Assembly: GCA_964020085.1 (NCBI GenBank)
Contig: OZ026595.1
Span: 6,943,217-7,007,216, forward strand
Origin: Micromussa lordhowensis
Lineage: Eukaryota > Cnidaria > Anthozoa > Scleractinia > Lobophylliidae
Direction: 5' to 3'
Length of the DNA: 64,000 nucleotides
A program made the position numbers and the translations under genes. Under the pieces are notes generated by a model. The model was not told the origin of the DNA and made no database searches. It worked only from the letters and a program-made list of their open reading frames with translations. Positions 49,791 through 63,902 of this stretch are shown in pieces. Positions within the stretch are counted from its first letter, which is position 1. Each line of letters begins with the position of its first letter.

Positions 49791-52700
49791 CTGGGGTCGG
49801 TCCGGGTCCACATGCAAAGTTTCGGAGCTGCGCGAAATCTCGCACTATGCTAACCAGCCCGTTTGCTAATTAGCCGAACTTTGCGCGCGTCGCAACTTTG
49901 CAAACTAATACCACCAAAGCACTCCCGGGGTCGGTCCGGTTCCAAATGCGAAGTATCGGAGCTGCGCAAAATCTCCCACTATGCTAATCAGCCCGGCAGA
50001 TCCCCAGGCGTGGCTGGCTGGCTGACTAGTTAGCCGAGCTTGACGCGTCTCGCAACTTGGCAAACTAATGGCACCAAAGCACTCCTGGGGTCGGTCCGGG
50101 TCCACATGCAAAGTTTCGGAGCTGCGCGAAATCTCGCACTATGCTAACCAGCCCGTTTGCTAATTAGCCGAACTTTGCGCGCGTCGCAACTTTGCAAACT
50201 AATACCACCAAAGCACTCCCGGGGTCGGTCCGGTTCCAAATGCGAAGTATCGGAGCTGCGCAAAATCTCCCACTATGCTAATCAGCCCGGCAGATCCCCA
50301 GGCGTGGCCGGCTGGCTGACTAGTTAGCCGAGCTTGACGCGTCTCGCAACTTGGCAAACTAATGGCACCAAAGCACTCCTGGGGTCGGTCCGGGTCCACA
50401 TGCAAAGTTTCGGAGCTGCGCGAAATCTCGCACTATGCTAACCAGCCCGTTTGCTAATTAGCCGAACTTTGCGCGCGTCGCAACTTTGCAAACTAATACC
50501 ACCAAAGCACTCCCGGGGTCGGTCCGGTTCCAAATGCGAAGTATCGGAGCTGCGCAAAATCTCCCACTATGCTAATCAGCCCGGCAGATCCCCAGGCGTG
50601 GCCGGCTGGCTGACTAGTTAGCCGAGCTTGACGCGTCTCGCAACTTGGCAAACTAATGGCACCAAAGCACTCCTGGGGTCGGTCCGGGTCCACATGCAAA
50701 GTTTCGGAGCTGCGCGAAATCTCGCACTATGCTAACCAGCCCGTTTGCTAATTAGCCGAACTTTGCGCGCGTCGCAACTTTGCAAACTAATACCACCAAA
50801 GCACTCCCGGGGTCGGTCCGGTTCCAAATGCGAAGTATCGGAGCTGCGCAAAATCTCCCACTATGCTAATCAGCCCGGCAGATCCCCAGGCGTGGCCGGC
50901 TGGCTGACTAGTTAGCCGAGCTTGACGCGTCTCGCAACTTGGCAAACTAATGGCACCAAAGCACTCCTGGGGTCGGTCCGGGTCCACATGCAAAGTTTCG
51001 GAGCTGCGCGAAATCTCGCACTATGCTAACCAGCCCGTTTGCTAATTAGCCGAACTTTGCGCGCGTCGCAACTTTGCAAACTAATACCACCAAAGCACTC
51101 CCGGGGTCGGTCCGGTTCCAAATGCGAAGTATCGGAGCTGCGCAAAATCTCCCACTATGCTAATCAGCCCGGCAGATCCCCAGGCGTGGCCGGCTGGCTG
51201 ACTAGTTAGCCGAGCTTGACGCGTCTCGCAACTTGGCAAACTAATGGCACCAAAGCACTCCTGGGGTCGGTCCGGGTCCACATGCAAAGTTTCGGAGCTG
51301 CGCGAAATCTCGCACTATGCTAACCAGCCCGTTTGCTAATTAGCCGAACTTTGCGCGCGTCGCAACTTTGCAAACTAATACCACCAAAGCACTCCCGGGG
51401 TCGGTCCGGTTCCAAATGCGAAGTATCGGAGCTGCGCAAAATCTCCCACTATGCTAATCAGCCCGGCAGATCCCCAGGCGTGGCCGGCTGGCTGACTAGT
51501 TAGCCGAGCTTGACGCGTCTCGCAACTTGGCAAACTAATGGCACCAAAGCACTCCTGGGGTCGGTCCGGGTCCACATGCAAAGTTTCGGAGCTGCGCGAA
51601 ATCTCGCACTATGCTAACCAGCCCGTTTGCTAATTAGCCGAACTTTGCGCGCGTCGCAACTTTGCAAACTAATACCACCAAAGCACTCCCGGGGTCGGTC
51701 CGGTTCCAAATGCGAAGTATCGGAGCTGCGCAAAATCTCCCACTATGCTAATCAGCCCGGCAGATCCCCAGGCGTGGCCGGCTGGCTGACTAGTTAGCCG
51801 AGCTTGACGCGTCTCGCAACTTGGCAAACTAATGGCACCAAAGCACTCCTGGGGTCGGTCCGGGTCCACATGCAAAGTTTCGGAGCTGCGCGAAATCTCG
51901 CACTATGCTAACCAGCCCGTTTGCTAATTAGCCGAACTTTGCGCGCGTCGCAACTTTGCAAACTAATACCACCAAAGCACTCCCGGGGTCGGTCCGGTTC
52001 CAAATGCGAAGTATCGGAGCTGCGCAAAATCTCCCACTATGCTAATCAGCCCGGCAGATCCCCAGGCGTGGCCGGCTGGCTGACTAGTTAGCCGAGCTTG
52101 ACGCGTCTCGCAACTTGGCAAACTAATGGCACCAAAGCACTCCTGGGGTCGGTCCGGGTCCACATGCAAAGTTTCGGAGCTGCGCGAAATCTCGCACTAT
52201 GCTAACCAGCCTGTTTGCTAATTAGCCGAACTTTGCGCGCGTCGCAACTTTGCAAACTAATACCACCAAAGCACTCCCGGGGTCGGTCCGGTTCCAAATG
52301 CGAAGTATCGGAGCTGCGCAAAATCTCCCACTATGCTAATCAGCCCGGCAGATCCCCAGGCGTGGCCGGCTGGCTGACTAGTTAGCCGAGCTTGACGCGT
52401 CTCGCAACTTGGCAAACTAATGGCACCAAAGCACTCCTGGGGTCGGTCCGGGTCCACATGCAAAGTTTCGGAGCTGCGCGAAATCTCGCACTATGCTAAC
52501 CAGCCCGTTTGCTAATTAGCCGAACTTTGCGCGCGTCGCAACTTTGCAAACTAATACCACCAAAGCACTCCCGGGGTCGGTCCGGTTCCAAATGCGAAGT
52601 ATCGGAGCTGCGCAAAATCTCCCACTATGCTAATCAGCCCGGCAGATCCCCAGGCGTGGCCGGCTGGCTGACTAGTTAGCCGAGCTTGACGCGTCTCGCA

Positions 52701-55700
52701 ACTTGGCAAACTAATGGCACCAAAGCACTCCTGGGGTCGGTCCGGGTCCACATGCAAAGTTTCGGAGCTGCGCGAAATCTCGCACTATGCTAACCAGCCC
52801 GTTTGCTAATTAGCCGAACTTTGCGCGCGTCGCAACTTTGCAAACTAATACCACCAAAGCACTCCCGGGGTCGGTCCGGTTCCAAATGCGAAGTATCGGA
52901 GCTGCGCAAAATCTCCCACTATGCTAATCAGCCCGGCAGATCCCCAGGCGTGGCCGGCTGGCTGACTAGTTAGCCGAGCTTGACGCGTCTCGCAACTTGG
53001 CAAACTAATGGCACCAAAGCACTCCTGGGGTCGGTCCGGGTCCACATGCAAAGTTTCGGAGCTGCGCGAAATCTCGCACTATGCTAACCAGCCCGTTTGC
53101 TAATTAGCCGAACTTTGCGCGCGTCGCAACTTTGCAAACTAATACCATCAAAGCACTCCCGGGGTCGGTCCGGTTCCAAATGCGAAGTATCGGAGCTGCG
53201 CAAAATCTCCCACTATGCTAATCAGCCTGGCAGATCCCCAGGCGTGGCCGGCTGGCTGACTAGTTAGCCGAGCTTGACGCGTCTCGCAACTTGGCAAACT
53301 AATGGCACCAAAGCACTTCTGGGGTCGGTCCGGGTCCACATGCAAAGTTTCGGAGCTGCGCGAAATCTCGCACTATGCTAACCAGCCCGTTTGCTAATTA
53401 GCCGAACTTTGCGCGCGTCGCAACTTTGCAAACTAATACCACCAAAGCACTCCCGGGGTCGGTCCGGTTCCAAATGCGAAGTATCGGAGCTGCGCAAAAT
53501 CTCCCACTATGCTAATCAGCCCGGCAGATCCCCAGGCGTGGCCGGCTGGCTGACTAGTTAGCCGAGCTTGACGCGTCTCGCAACTTGGCAAACTAATGGC
53601 ACCAAAGCACTCCTGGGGTCGGTCCGGGTCCACATGCAAAGTTTCGGAGCTGCGCGAAATCTCGCACTATGCTAACCAGCCCGTTTGCTAATTAGCCGAA
53701 CTTTGCGCGCGTCGCAACTTTGCAAACTAATACCACCAAAGCACTCCCGGGGTCGGTCCGGTTCCAAATGCGAAGTATCGGAGCTGCGCAAAATCTCCCA
53801 CTATGCTAATCAGCCCGGCAGATCCCCAGGCGTGGCCGGCTGGCTGACTAGTTAGCCGAGCTTGACGCGTCTCGCAACTTGGCAAACTAATGGCACCAAA
53901 GCACTCCTGGGGTCGGTCCGGGTCCACATGCAAAGTTTCGGAGCTGCGCGAAATCTCGCACTATGCTAACCAGCCCGTTTGCTAATTAGCCGAACTTTGC
54001 GCGCGTCGCAACTTTGCAAACTAATACCACCAAAGCACTCCCGGGGTCGGTCCGGTTCCAAATGCGAAGTATCGGAGCTGCGCAAAATCTCCCACTATGC
54101 TAATCAGCCCGGCAGATCCCCAGGCGTGGCCGGCTGGCTGACTAGTTAGCCGAGCTTGACGCGTCTCGCAACTTGGCAAACTAATGGCACCAAAGCACTC
54201 CTGGGGTCGGTCCGGGTCCACATGCAAAGTTTCGGAGCTGCGCGAAATCTCGCACTATGCTAACCAGCCCGTTTGCTAATTAGCCGAACTTTGCGTGCGT
54301 CGCAACTTTGCAAACTAATACCACCAAAGCACTCCCGGGGTCGGTCCGGTTCCAAATGCGAAGTATCGGAGCTGCGCAAAATCTCCCACTATGCTAATCA
54401 GCCCGGCAGATCCCCAGGCGTGGCCGGCTTGCTGACTAGTTAGCCGAGCTTGACGCGTCTCGCAACTTGGCAAACTAATGGCACCAAAGCACTCCTGGGG
54501 TCGGTCCGGGTCCACATGCAAAGTTTCGGAGCTGCGCGAAATCTCGCACTATGCTAACCAGCCTGTTTGCTAATTAGCCGAACTTTGCGCGCGTCGCAAC
54601 TTTGCAAACTAATACCACCAAAGCACTCCCGGGGTCGGTCCGGTTCCAAATGCGAAGTATCGGAGCTGCGCAAAATCTCCCACTATGCTAATCAGCCCGG
54701 CAGATCCCCAGGCGTGGCCGGCTGGCTGACTAGTTAGCCGAGCTTGACGCGTCTCGCAACTTGGCAAACTAATGGCACCAAAGCACTCCTGGGGTCGGTC
54801 CGGGTCCACATGCAAAGTTTCGGAGCTGCGCGAAATCTCGCACTATGCTAACCAGCCCGTTTGCTAATTAGCCGAACTTTGCGCGCGTCGCAACTTTGCA
54901 AACTAATACCACCAAAGCACTCCCGGGGTCGGTCCGGTTCCAAATGCGAAGTATCGGAGCTGCGCAAAATCTCCCACTATGCTAATCAGCCCGGCAGATC
55001 CCCAGGCGTGGCCGGCTGGCTGACTAGTTAGCCGAGCTTGACGCGTCTCGCAACTTGGCAAACTAATGGCACCAAAGCACTCCTGGGGTCGGTCCGGGTC
55101 CACATGCAAAGTTTCGGAGCTGCGCGAAATCTCGCACTATGCTAACCAGCCCGTTTGCTAATTAGCCAAACTTTGCGCGCGTCGCAACTTTGCAAACTAA
55201 TACCACCAAAGCACTCCCGGGGTCGGTCCGGTTCCAAATGCGAAGTATCGGAGCTGCGCAAAATCTCCCACTATGCTAATCAGCCCGGCAGATCCCCAGG
55301 CGTGGCCGGCTGGCTGACTAGTTAGCCGAGCTTGACGCGTCTCGCAACTTGGCAAACTAATGGCACCAAAGCACTCCTGGGGTCGGTCCGGGTCCACATG
55401 CAAAGTTTCGGAGCTGCGCGAAATCTCGCACTATGCTAACCAGCCCGTTTGCTAATTAGCCGAACTTTGCGCGCGTCGCAACTTTGCAAACTAATACCAC
55501 CAAAGCACTCCCGGGGTCGGTCCGGTTCCAAATGCGAAGTATCGGAGCTGCGCAAAATCTCCCACTATGCTAATCAGCCCGGCAGATCCCCAGGCGTGGC
55601 TGGCTGGCTGACTAGTTAGCCGAGCTTGACGCGTCTCGCAACTTGGCAAACTAATGGCACCAAAGCACTCCTGGGGTCGGTCCGGGTCCACATGCAAAGT

Positions 55701-55964
55701 TTCGGAGCTGCGCGAAATCTCGCACTATGCTAACCAGCCCGTTTGCTAATTAGCCGAACTTTGCGCGCGTCGCAACTTTGCAAACTAATACCACCAAAGC
55801 ACTCCCGGGGTCGGTCCGGTTCCAAATGCGAAGTATCGGAGCTGCGCAAAATCTCCCACTATGCTAATCAGCCCGGCAGATCCCCAGGCGTGGCCGGCTG
55901 GCTGACTAGTTAGCCGAGCTTGACGCGTCTCGCAACTTGGCAAACTAATGGCACCAAAGCACTC
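49791..55964. repeat. 21-unit higher-order repeat (6174 bp), copy 1
   Basis: Markers GGCTGGCTGG (50015), CAGCCTGTTT (52212), the trio ACCATCAAAG/CAGCCTGGCAG/CACTTCTGG (53148, 53228, 53318) and CAGCCTGTTT (54564) all recur 6174 bp later. Private to this copy are GCGTGCG and GGCTTGCTG near 54.3-54.4 kb. Near its end it has GCCAAACTT (55168) and GGCTGGCTGG (55601), which reappear at an offset of 7056 bp. Confidence 0.82.
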
Positions 55965-58900
55965 CTGGGGTCGGTCCGGGTCCACATGCAAAGTTTCGGA
56001 GCTGCGCGAAATCTCGCACTATGCTAACCAGCCCGTTTGCTAATTAGCCGAACTTTGCGCGCGTCGCAACTTTGCAAACTAATACCACCAAAGCACTCCC
56101 GGGGTCGGTCCGGTTCCAAATGCGAAGTATCGGAGCTGCGCAAAATCTCCCACTATGCTAATCAGCCCGGCAGATCCCCAGGCGTGGCTGGCTGGCTGAC
56201 TAGTTAGCCGAGCTTGACGCGTCTCGCAACTTGGCAAACTAATGGCACCAAAGCACTCCTGGGGTCGGTCCGGGTCCACATGCAAAGTTTCGGAGCTGCG
56301 CGAAATCTCGCACTATGCTAACCAGCCCGTTTGCTAATTAGCCGAACTTTGCGCGCGTCGCAACTTTGCAAACTAATACCACCAAAGCACTCCCGGGGTC
56401 GGTCCGGTTCCAAATGCGAAGTATCGGAGCTGCGCAAAATCTCCCACTATGCTAATCAGCCCGGCAGATCCCCAGGCGTGGCCGGCTGGCTGACTAGTTA
56501 GCCGAGCTTGACGCGTCTCGCAACTTGGCAAACTAATGGCACCAAAGCACTCCTGGGGTCGGTCCGGGTCCACATGCAAAGTTTCGGAGCTGCGCGAAAT
56601 CTCGCACTATGCTAACCAGCCCGTTTGCTAATTAGCCGAACTTTGCGCGCGTCGCAACTTTGCAAACTAATACCACCAAAGCACTCCCGGGGTCGGTCCG
56701 GTTCCAAATGCGAAGTATCGGAGCTGCGCAAAATCTCCCACTATGCTAATCAGCCCGGCAGATCCCCAGGCGTGGCCGGCTGGCTGACTAGTTAGCCGAG
56801 CTTGACGCGTCTCGCAACTTGGCAAACTAATGGCACCAAAGCACTCCTGGGGTCGGTCCGGGTCCACATGCAAAGTTTCGGAGCTGCGCGAAATCTCGCA
56901 CTATGCTAACCAGCCCGTTTGCTAATTAGCCGAACTTTGCGCGCGTCGCAACTTTGCAAACTAATACCACCAAAGCACTCCCGGGGTCGGTCCGGTTCCA
57001 AATGCGAAGTATCGGAGCTGCGCAAAATCTCCCACTATGCTAATCAGCCCGGCAGATCCCCAGGCGTGGCCGGCTGGCTGACTAGTTAGCCGAGCTTGAC
57101 GCGTCTCGCAACTTGGCAAACTAATGGCACCAAAGCACTCCTGGGGTCGGTCCGGGTCCACATGCAAAGTTTCGGAGCTGCGCGAAATCTCGCACTATGC
57201 TAACCAGCCCGTTTGCTAATTAGCCGAACTTTGCGCGCGTCGCAACTTTGCAAACTAATACCACCAAAGCACTCCCGGGGTCGGTCCGGTTCCAAATGCG
57301 AAGTATCGGAGCTGCGCAAAATCTCCCACTATGCTAATCAGCCCGGCAGATCCCCAGGCGTGGCCGGCTGGCTGACTAGTTAGCCGAGCTTGACGCGTCT
57401 CGCAACTTGGCAAACTAATGGCACCAAAGCACTCCTGGGGTCGGTCCGGGTCCACATGCAAAGTTTCGGAGCTGCGCGAAATCTCGCACTATGCTAACCA
57501 GCCCGTTTGCTAATTAGCCGAACTTTGCGCGCGTCGCAACTTTGCAAACTAATACCACCAAAGCACTCCCGGGGTCGGTCCGGTTCCAAATGCGAAGTAT
57601 CGGAGCTGCGCAAAATCTCCCACTATGCTAATCAGCCCGGCAGATCCCCAGGCGTGGCCGGCTGGCTGACTAGTTAGCCGAGCTTGACGCGTCTCGCAAC
57701 TTGGCAAACTAATGGCACCAAAGCACTCCTGGGGTCGGTCCGGGTCCACATGCAAAGTTTCGGAGCTGCGCGAAATCTCGCACTATGCTAACCAGCCCGT
57801 TTGCTAATTAGCCGAACTTTGCGCGCGTCGCAACTTTGCAAACTAATACCACCAAAGCACTCCCGGGGTCGGTCCGGTTCCAAATGCGAAGTATCGGAGC
57901 TGCGCAAAATCTCCCACTATGCTAATCAGCCCGGCAGATCCCCAGGCGTGGCCGGCTGGCTGACTAGTTAGCCGAGCTTGACGCGTCTCGCAACTTGGCA
58001 AACTAATGGCACCAAAGCACTCCTGGGGTCGGTCCGGGTCCACATGCAAAGTTTCGGAGCTGCGCGAAATCTCGCACTATGCTAACCAGCCCGTTTGCTA
58101 ATTAGCCGAACTTTGCGCGCGTCGCAACTTTGCAAACTAATACCACCAAAGCACTCCCGGGGTCGGTCCGGTTCCAAATGCGAAGTATCGGAGCTGCGCA
58201 AAATCTCCCACTATGCTAATCAGCCCGGCAGATCCCCAGGCGTGGCCGGCTGGCTGACTAGTTAGCCGAGCTTGACGCGTCTCGCAACTTGGCAAACTAA
58301 TGGCACCAAAGCACTCCTGGGGTCGGTCCGGGTCCACATGCAAAGTTTCGGAGCTGCGCGAAATCTCGCACTATGCTAACCAGCCTGTTTGCTAATTAGC
58401 CGAACTTTGCGCGCGTCGCAACTTTGCAAACTAATACCACCAAAGCACTCCCGGGGTCGGTCCGGTTCCAAATGCGAAGTATCGGAGCTGCGCAAAATCT
58501 CCCACTATGCTAATCAGCCCGGCAGATCCCCAGGCGTGGCCGGCTGGCTGACTAGTTAGCCGAGCTTGACGCGTCTCGCAACTTGGCAAACTAATGGCAC
58601 CAAAGCACTCCTGGGGTCGGTCCGGGTCCACATGCAAAGTTTCGGAGCTGCGCGAAATCTCGCACTATGCTAACCAGCCCGTTTGCTAATTAGCCGAACT
58701 TTGCGCGCGTCGCAACTTTGCAAACTAATACCACCAAAGCACTCCCGGGGTCGGTCCGGTTCCAAATGCGAAGTATCGGAGCTGCGCAAAATCTCCCACT
58801 ATGCTAATCAGCCCGGCAGATCCCCAGGCGTGGCCGGCTGGCTGACTAGTTAGCCGAGCTTGACGCGTCTCGCAACTTGGCAAACTAATGGCACCAAAGC

Positions 58901-61900
58901 ACTCCTGGGGTCGGTCCGGGTCCACATGCAAAGTTTCGGAGCTGCGCGAAATCTCGCACTATGCTAACCAGCCCGTTTGCTAATTAGCCGAACTTTGCGC
59001 GCGTCGCAACTTTGCAAACTAATACCACCAAAGCACTCCCGGGGTCGGTCCGGTTCCAAATGCGAAGTATCGGAGCTGCGCAAAATCTCCCACTATGCTA
59101 ATCAGCCCGGCAGATCCCCAGGCGTGGCCGGCTGGCTGACTAGTTAGCCGAGCTTGACGCGTCTCGCAACTTGGCAAACTAATGGCACCAAAGCACTCCT
59201 GGGGTCGGTCCGGGTCCACATGCAAAGTTTCGGAGCTGCGCGAAATCTCGCACTATGCTAACCAGCCCGTTTGCTAATTAGCCGAACTTTGCGCGCGTCG
59301 CAACTTTGCAAACTAATACCATCAAAGCACTCCCGGGGTCGGTCCGGTTCCAAATGCGAAGTATCGGAGCTGCGCAAAATCTCCCACTATGCTAATCAGC
59401 CTGGCAGATCCCCAGGCGTGGCCGGCTGGCTGACTAGTTAGCCGAGCTTGACGCGTCTCGCAACTTGGCAAACTAATGGCACCAAAGCACTTCTGGGGTC
59501 GGTCCGGGTCCACATGCAAAGTTTCGGAGCTGCGCGAAATCTCGCACTATGCTAACCAGCCCGTTTGCTAATTAGCCGAACTTTGCGCGCGTCGCAACTT
59601 TGCAAACTAATACCACCAAAGCACTCCCGGGGTCGGTCCGGTTCCAAATGCGAAGTATCGGAGCTGCGCAAAATCTCCCACTATGCTAATCAGCCCGGCA
59701 GATCCCCAGGCGTGGCCGGCTGGCTGACTAGTTAGCCGAGCTTGACGCGTCTCGCAACTTGGCAAACTAATGGCACCAAAGCACTCCTGGGGTCGGTCCG
59801 GGTCCACATGCAAAGTTTCGGAGCTGCGCGAAATCTCGCACTATGCTAACCAGCCCGTTTGCTAATTAGCCGAACTTTGCGCGCGTCGCAACTTTGCAAA
59901 CTAATACCACCAAAGCACTCCCGGGGTCGGTCCGGTTCCAAATGCGAAGTATCGGAGCTGCGCAAAATCTCCCACTATGCTAATCAGCCCGGCAGATCCC
60001 CAGGCGTGGCCGGCTGGCTGACTAGTTAGCCGAGCTTGACGCGTCTCGCAACTTGGCAAACTAATGGCACCAAAGCACTCCTGGGGTCGGTCCGGGTCCA
60101 CATGCAAAGTTTCGGAGCTGCGCGAAATCTCGCACTATGCTAACCAGCCCGTTTGCTAATTAGCCGAACTTTGCGCGCGTCGCAACTTTGCAAACTAATA
60201 CCACCAAAGCACTCCCGGGGTCGGTCCGGTTCCAAATGCGAAGTATCGGAGCTGCGCAAAATCTCCCACTATGCTAATCAGCCCGGCAGATCCCCAGGCG
60301 TGGCCGGCTGGCTGACTAGTTAGCCGAGCTTGACGCGTCTCGCAACTTGGCAAACTAATGGCACCAAAGCACTCCTGGGGTCGGTCCGGGTCCACATGCA
60401 AAGTTTCGGAGCTGCGCGAAATCTCGCACTATGCTAACCAGCCCGTTTGCTAATTAGCCGAACTTTGCGCGCGTCGCAACTTTGCAAACTAATACCACCA
60501 AAGCACTCCCGGGGTCGGTCCGGTTCCAAATGCGAAGTATCGGAGCTGCGCAAAATCTCCCACTATGCTAATCAGCCCGGCAGATCCCCAGGCGTGGCCG
60601 GCTGGCTGACTAGTTAGCCGAGCTTGACGCGTCTCGCAACTTGGCAAACTAATGGCACCAAAGCACTCCTGGGGTCGGTCCGGGTCCACATGCAAAGTTT
60701 CGGAGCTGCGCGAAATCTCGCACTATGCTAACCAGCCTGTTTGCTAATTAGCCGAACTTTGCGCGCGTCGCAACTTTGCAAACTAATACCACCAAAGCAC
60801 TCCCGGGGTCGGTCCGGTTCCAAATGCGAAGTATCGGAGCTGCGCAAAATCTCCCACTATGCTAATCAGCCCGGCAGATCCCCAGGCGTGGCCGGCTGGC
60901 TGACTAGTTAGCCGAGCTTGACGCGTCTCGCAACTTGGCAAACTAATGGCACCAAAGCACTCCTGGGGTCGGTCCGGGTCCACATGCAAAGTTTCGGAGC
61001 TGCGCGAAATCTCGCACTATGCTAACCAGCCCGTTTGCTAATTAGCCGAACTTTGCGCGCGTCGCAACTTTGCAAACTAATACCACCAAAGCACTCCCGG
61101 GGTCGGTCCGGTTCCAAATGCGAAGTATCGGAGCTGCGCAAAATCTCCCACTATGCTAATCAGCCCGGCAGATCCCCAGGCGTGGCCGGCTGGCTGACTA
61201 GTTAGCCGAGCTTGACGCGTCTCGCAACTTGGCAAACTAATGGCACCAAAGCACTCCTGGGGTCGGTCCGGGTCCACATGCAAAGTTTCGGAGCTGCGCG
61301 AAATCTCGCACTATGCTAACCAGCCCGTTTGCTAATTAGCCGAACTTTGCGCGCGTCGCAACTTTGCAAACTAATACCACCAAAGCACTCCCGGGGTCGG
61401 TCCGGTTCCAAATGCGAAGTATCGGAGCTGCGCAAAATCTCCCACTATGCTAATCAGCCCGGCAGATCCCCAGGCGTGGCCGGCTGGCTGACTAGTTAGC
61501 CGAGCTTGACGCGTCTCGCAACTTGGCAAACTAATGGCACCAAAGCACTCCTGGGGTCGGTCCGGGTCCACATGCAAAGTTTCGGAGCTGCGCGAAATCT
61601 CGCACTATGCTAACCAGCCCGTTTGCTAATTAGCCGAACTTTGCGCGCGTCGCAACTTTGCAAACTAATACCATCAAAGCACTCCCGGGGTCGGTCCGGT
61701 TCCAAATGCGAAGTATCGGAGCTGCGCAAAATCTCCCACTATGCTAATCAGCCTGGCAGATCCCCAGGCGTGGCCGGCTGGCTGACTAGTTAGCCGAGCT
61801 TGACGCGTCTCGCAACTTGGCAAACTAATGGCACCAAAGCACTTCTGGGGTCGGTCCGGGTCCACATGCAAAGTTTCGGAGCTGCGCGAAATCTCGCACT

Positions 61901-63020
61901 ATGCTAACCAGCCCGTTTGCTAATTAGCCGAACTTTGCGCGCGTCGCAACTTTGCAAACTAATACCACCAAAGCACTCCCGGGGTCGGTCCGGTTCCAAA
62001 TGCGAAGTATCGGAGCTGCGCAAAATCTCCCACTATGCTAATCAGCCCGGCAGATCCCCAGGCGTGGCCGGCTGGCTGACTAGTTAGCCGAGCTTGACGC
62101 GTCTCGCAACTTGGCAAACTAATGGCACCAAAGCACTCCTGGGGTCGGTCCGGGTCCACATGCAAAGTTTCGGAGCTGCGCGAAATCTCGCACTATGCTA
62201 ACCAGCCCGTTTGCTAATTAGCCAAACTTTGCGCGCGTCGCAACTTTGCAAACTAATACCACCAAAGCACTCCCGGGGTCGGTCCGGTTCCAAATGCGAA
62301 GTATCGGAGCTGCGCAAAATCTCCCACTATGCTAATCAGCCCGGCAGATCCCCAGGCGTGGCCGGCTGGCTGACTAGTTAGCCGAGCTTGATGCGTCTCG
62401 CAACTTGGCAAACTAATGGCACCAAAGCACTCCTGGGGTCGGTCCGGGTCCACATGCAAAGTTTCGGAGCTGCGCGAAATCTCGCACTATGCTAACCAGC
62501 CCGTTTGCTAATTAGCCGAACTTTGCGCGCGTCGCAACTTTGCAAACTAATACCACCAAAGCACTCCCGGGGTCGGTCCGGTTCCAAATGCGAAGTATCG
62601 GAGCTGCGCAAAATCTCCCACTATGCTAATCAGCCCGGCAGATCCCCAGGCGTGGCTGGCTGGCTGACTAGTTAGCCGAGCTTGACGCGTCTCGCAACTT
62701 GGCAAACTAATGGCACCAAAGCACTCCTGGGGTCGGTCCGGGTCCACATGCAAAGTTTCGGAGCTGCGCGAAATCTCGCACTATGCTAACCAGCCCGTTT
62801 GCTAATTAGCCGAACTTTGCGCGCGTCGCAACTTTGCAAACTAATACCACCAAAGCACTCCCGGGGTCGGTCCGGTTCCAAATGCGAAGTATCGGAGCTG
62901 CGCAAAATCTCCCACTATGCTAATCAGCCCGGCAGATCCCCAGGCGTGGCCGGCTGGCTGACTAGTTAGCCGAGCTTGACGCGTCTCGCAACTTGGCAAA
63001 CTAATGGCACCAAAGCACTC
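55965..63020. repeat. 21-unit repeat, copy 2, expanded by three units
   Basis: Matching markers lie at 56189, 58386, 59322, 59402, 59492 and 60738 (offset 6174). A second copy of the ACCATCAAAG trio occurs at 61674, 61754 and 61844, eight units after the first. The closing markers GCCAAACTT (62224) and GGCTGGCTGG (62657) sit at offset 7056, so this copy is three units (882 bp) longer than copy 1. Confidence 0.8.
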
Positions 63021-63902
63021 CTGGGGTCGGTCCGGGTCCACATGCAAAGTTTCGGAGCTGCGCGAAATCTCGCACTATGCTAACCAGCCCGTTTGCTAAT
63101 TAGCCGAACTTTGCGCGCGTCGCAACTTTGCAAACTAATACCACCAAAGCACTCCCGGGGTCGGTCCGGTTCCAAATGCGAAGTATCGGAGCTGCGCAAA
63201 ATCTCCCACTATGCTAATCAGCCCGGCAGATCCCCAGGCGTGGCCGGCTGGCTGACTAGTTAGCCGAGCTTGACGCGTCTCGCAACTTGGCAAACTAATG
63301 GCACCAAAGCACTCCTGGGGTCGGTCCGGGTCCACATGCAAAGTTTCGGAGCTGCGCGAAATCTCGCACTATGCTAACCAGCCCGTTTGCTAATTAGCCG
63401 AACTTTGCGCGCGTCGCAACTTTGCAAACTAATACCACCAAAGCACTCCCGGGGTCGGTCCGGTTCCAAATGCGAAGTATCGGAGCTGCGCAAAATCTCC
63501 CACTATGCTAATCAGCCCGGCAGATCCCCAGGCGTGGCCGGCTGGCTGACTAGTTAGCCGAGCTTGACGCGTCTCGCAACTTGGCAAACTAATGGCACCA
63601 AAGCACTCCTGGGGTCGGTCCGGGTCCACATGCAAAGTTTCGGAGCTGCGCGAAATCTCGCACTATGCTAACCAGCCCGTTTGCTAATTAGCCAAACTTT
63701 GCGCGCGTCGCAACTTTGCAAACTAATACCACCAAAGCACTCCCGGGGTCGGTCCGGTTCCAAATGCGAAGTATCGGAGCTGCGCAAAATCTCCCACTAT
63801 GCTAATCAGCCCGGCAGATCCCCAGGCGCTGCCGGCTGGCTGACTAGTTAGCCGAGCTTGACGCGTCTCGCAACTTGGCAAACTAATGGCACCAAAGCAC
63901 TC
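63021..63902. repeat. Last complete units of the window
   Basis: Three ordinary 294 bp units. GCCAAACTT recurs at 63694, 1470 bp after its occurrence at 62224. The last full unit has a private two-base change, GGCGCTGCC for GGCGTGGCC, near 63829. The array clearly continues beyond the window. Confidence 0.8.
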
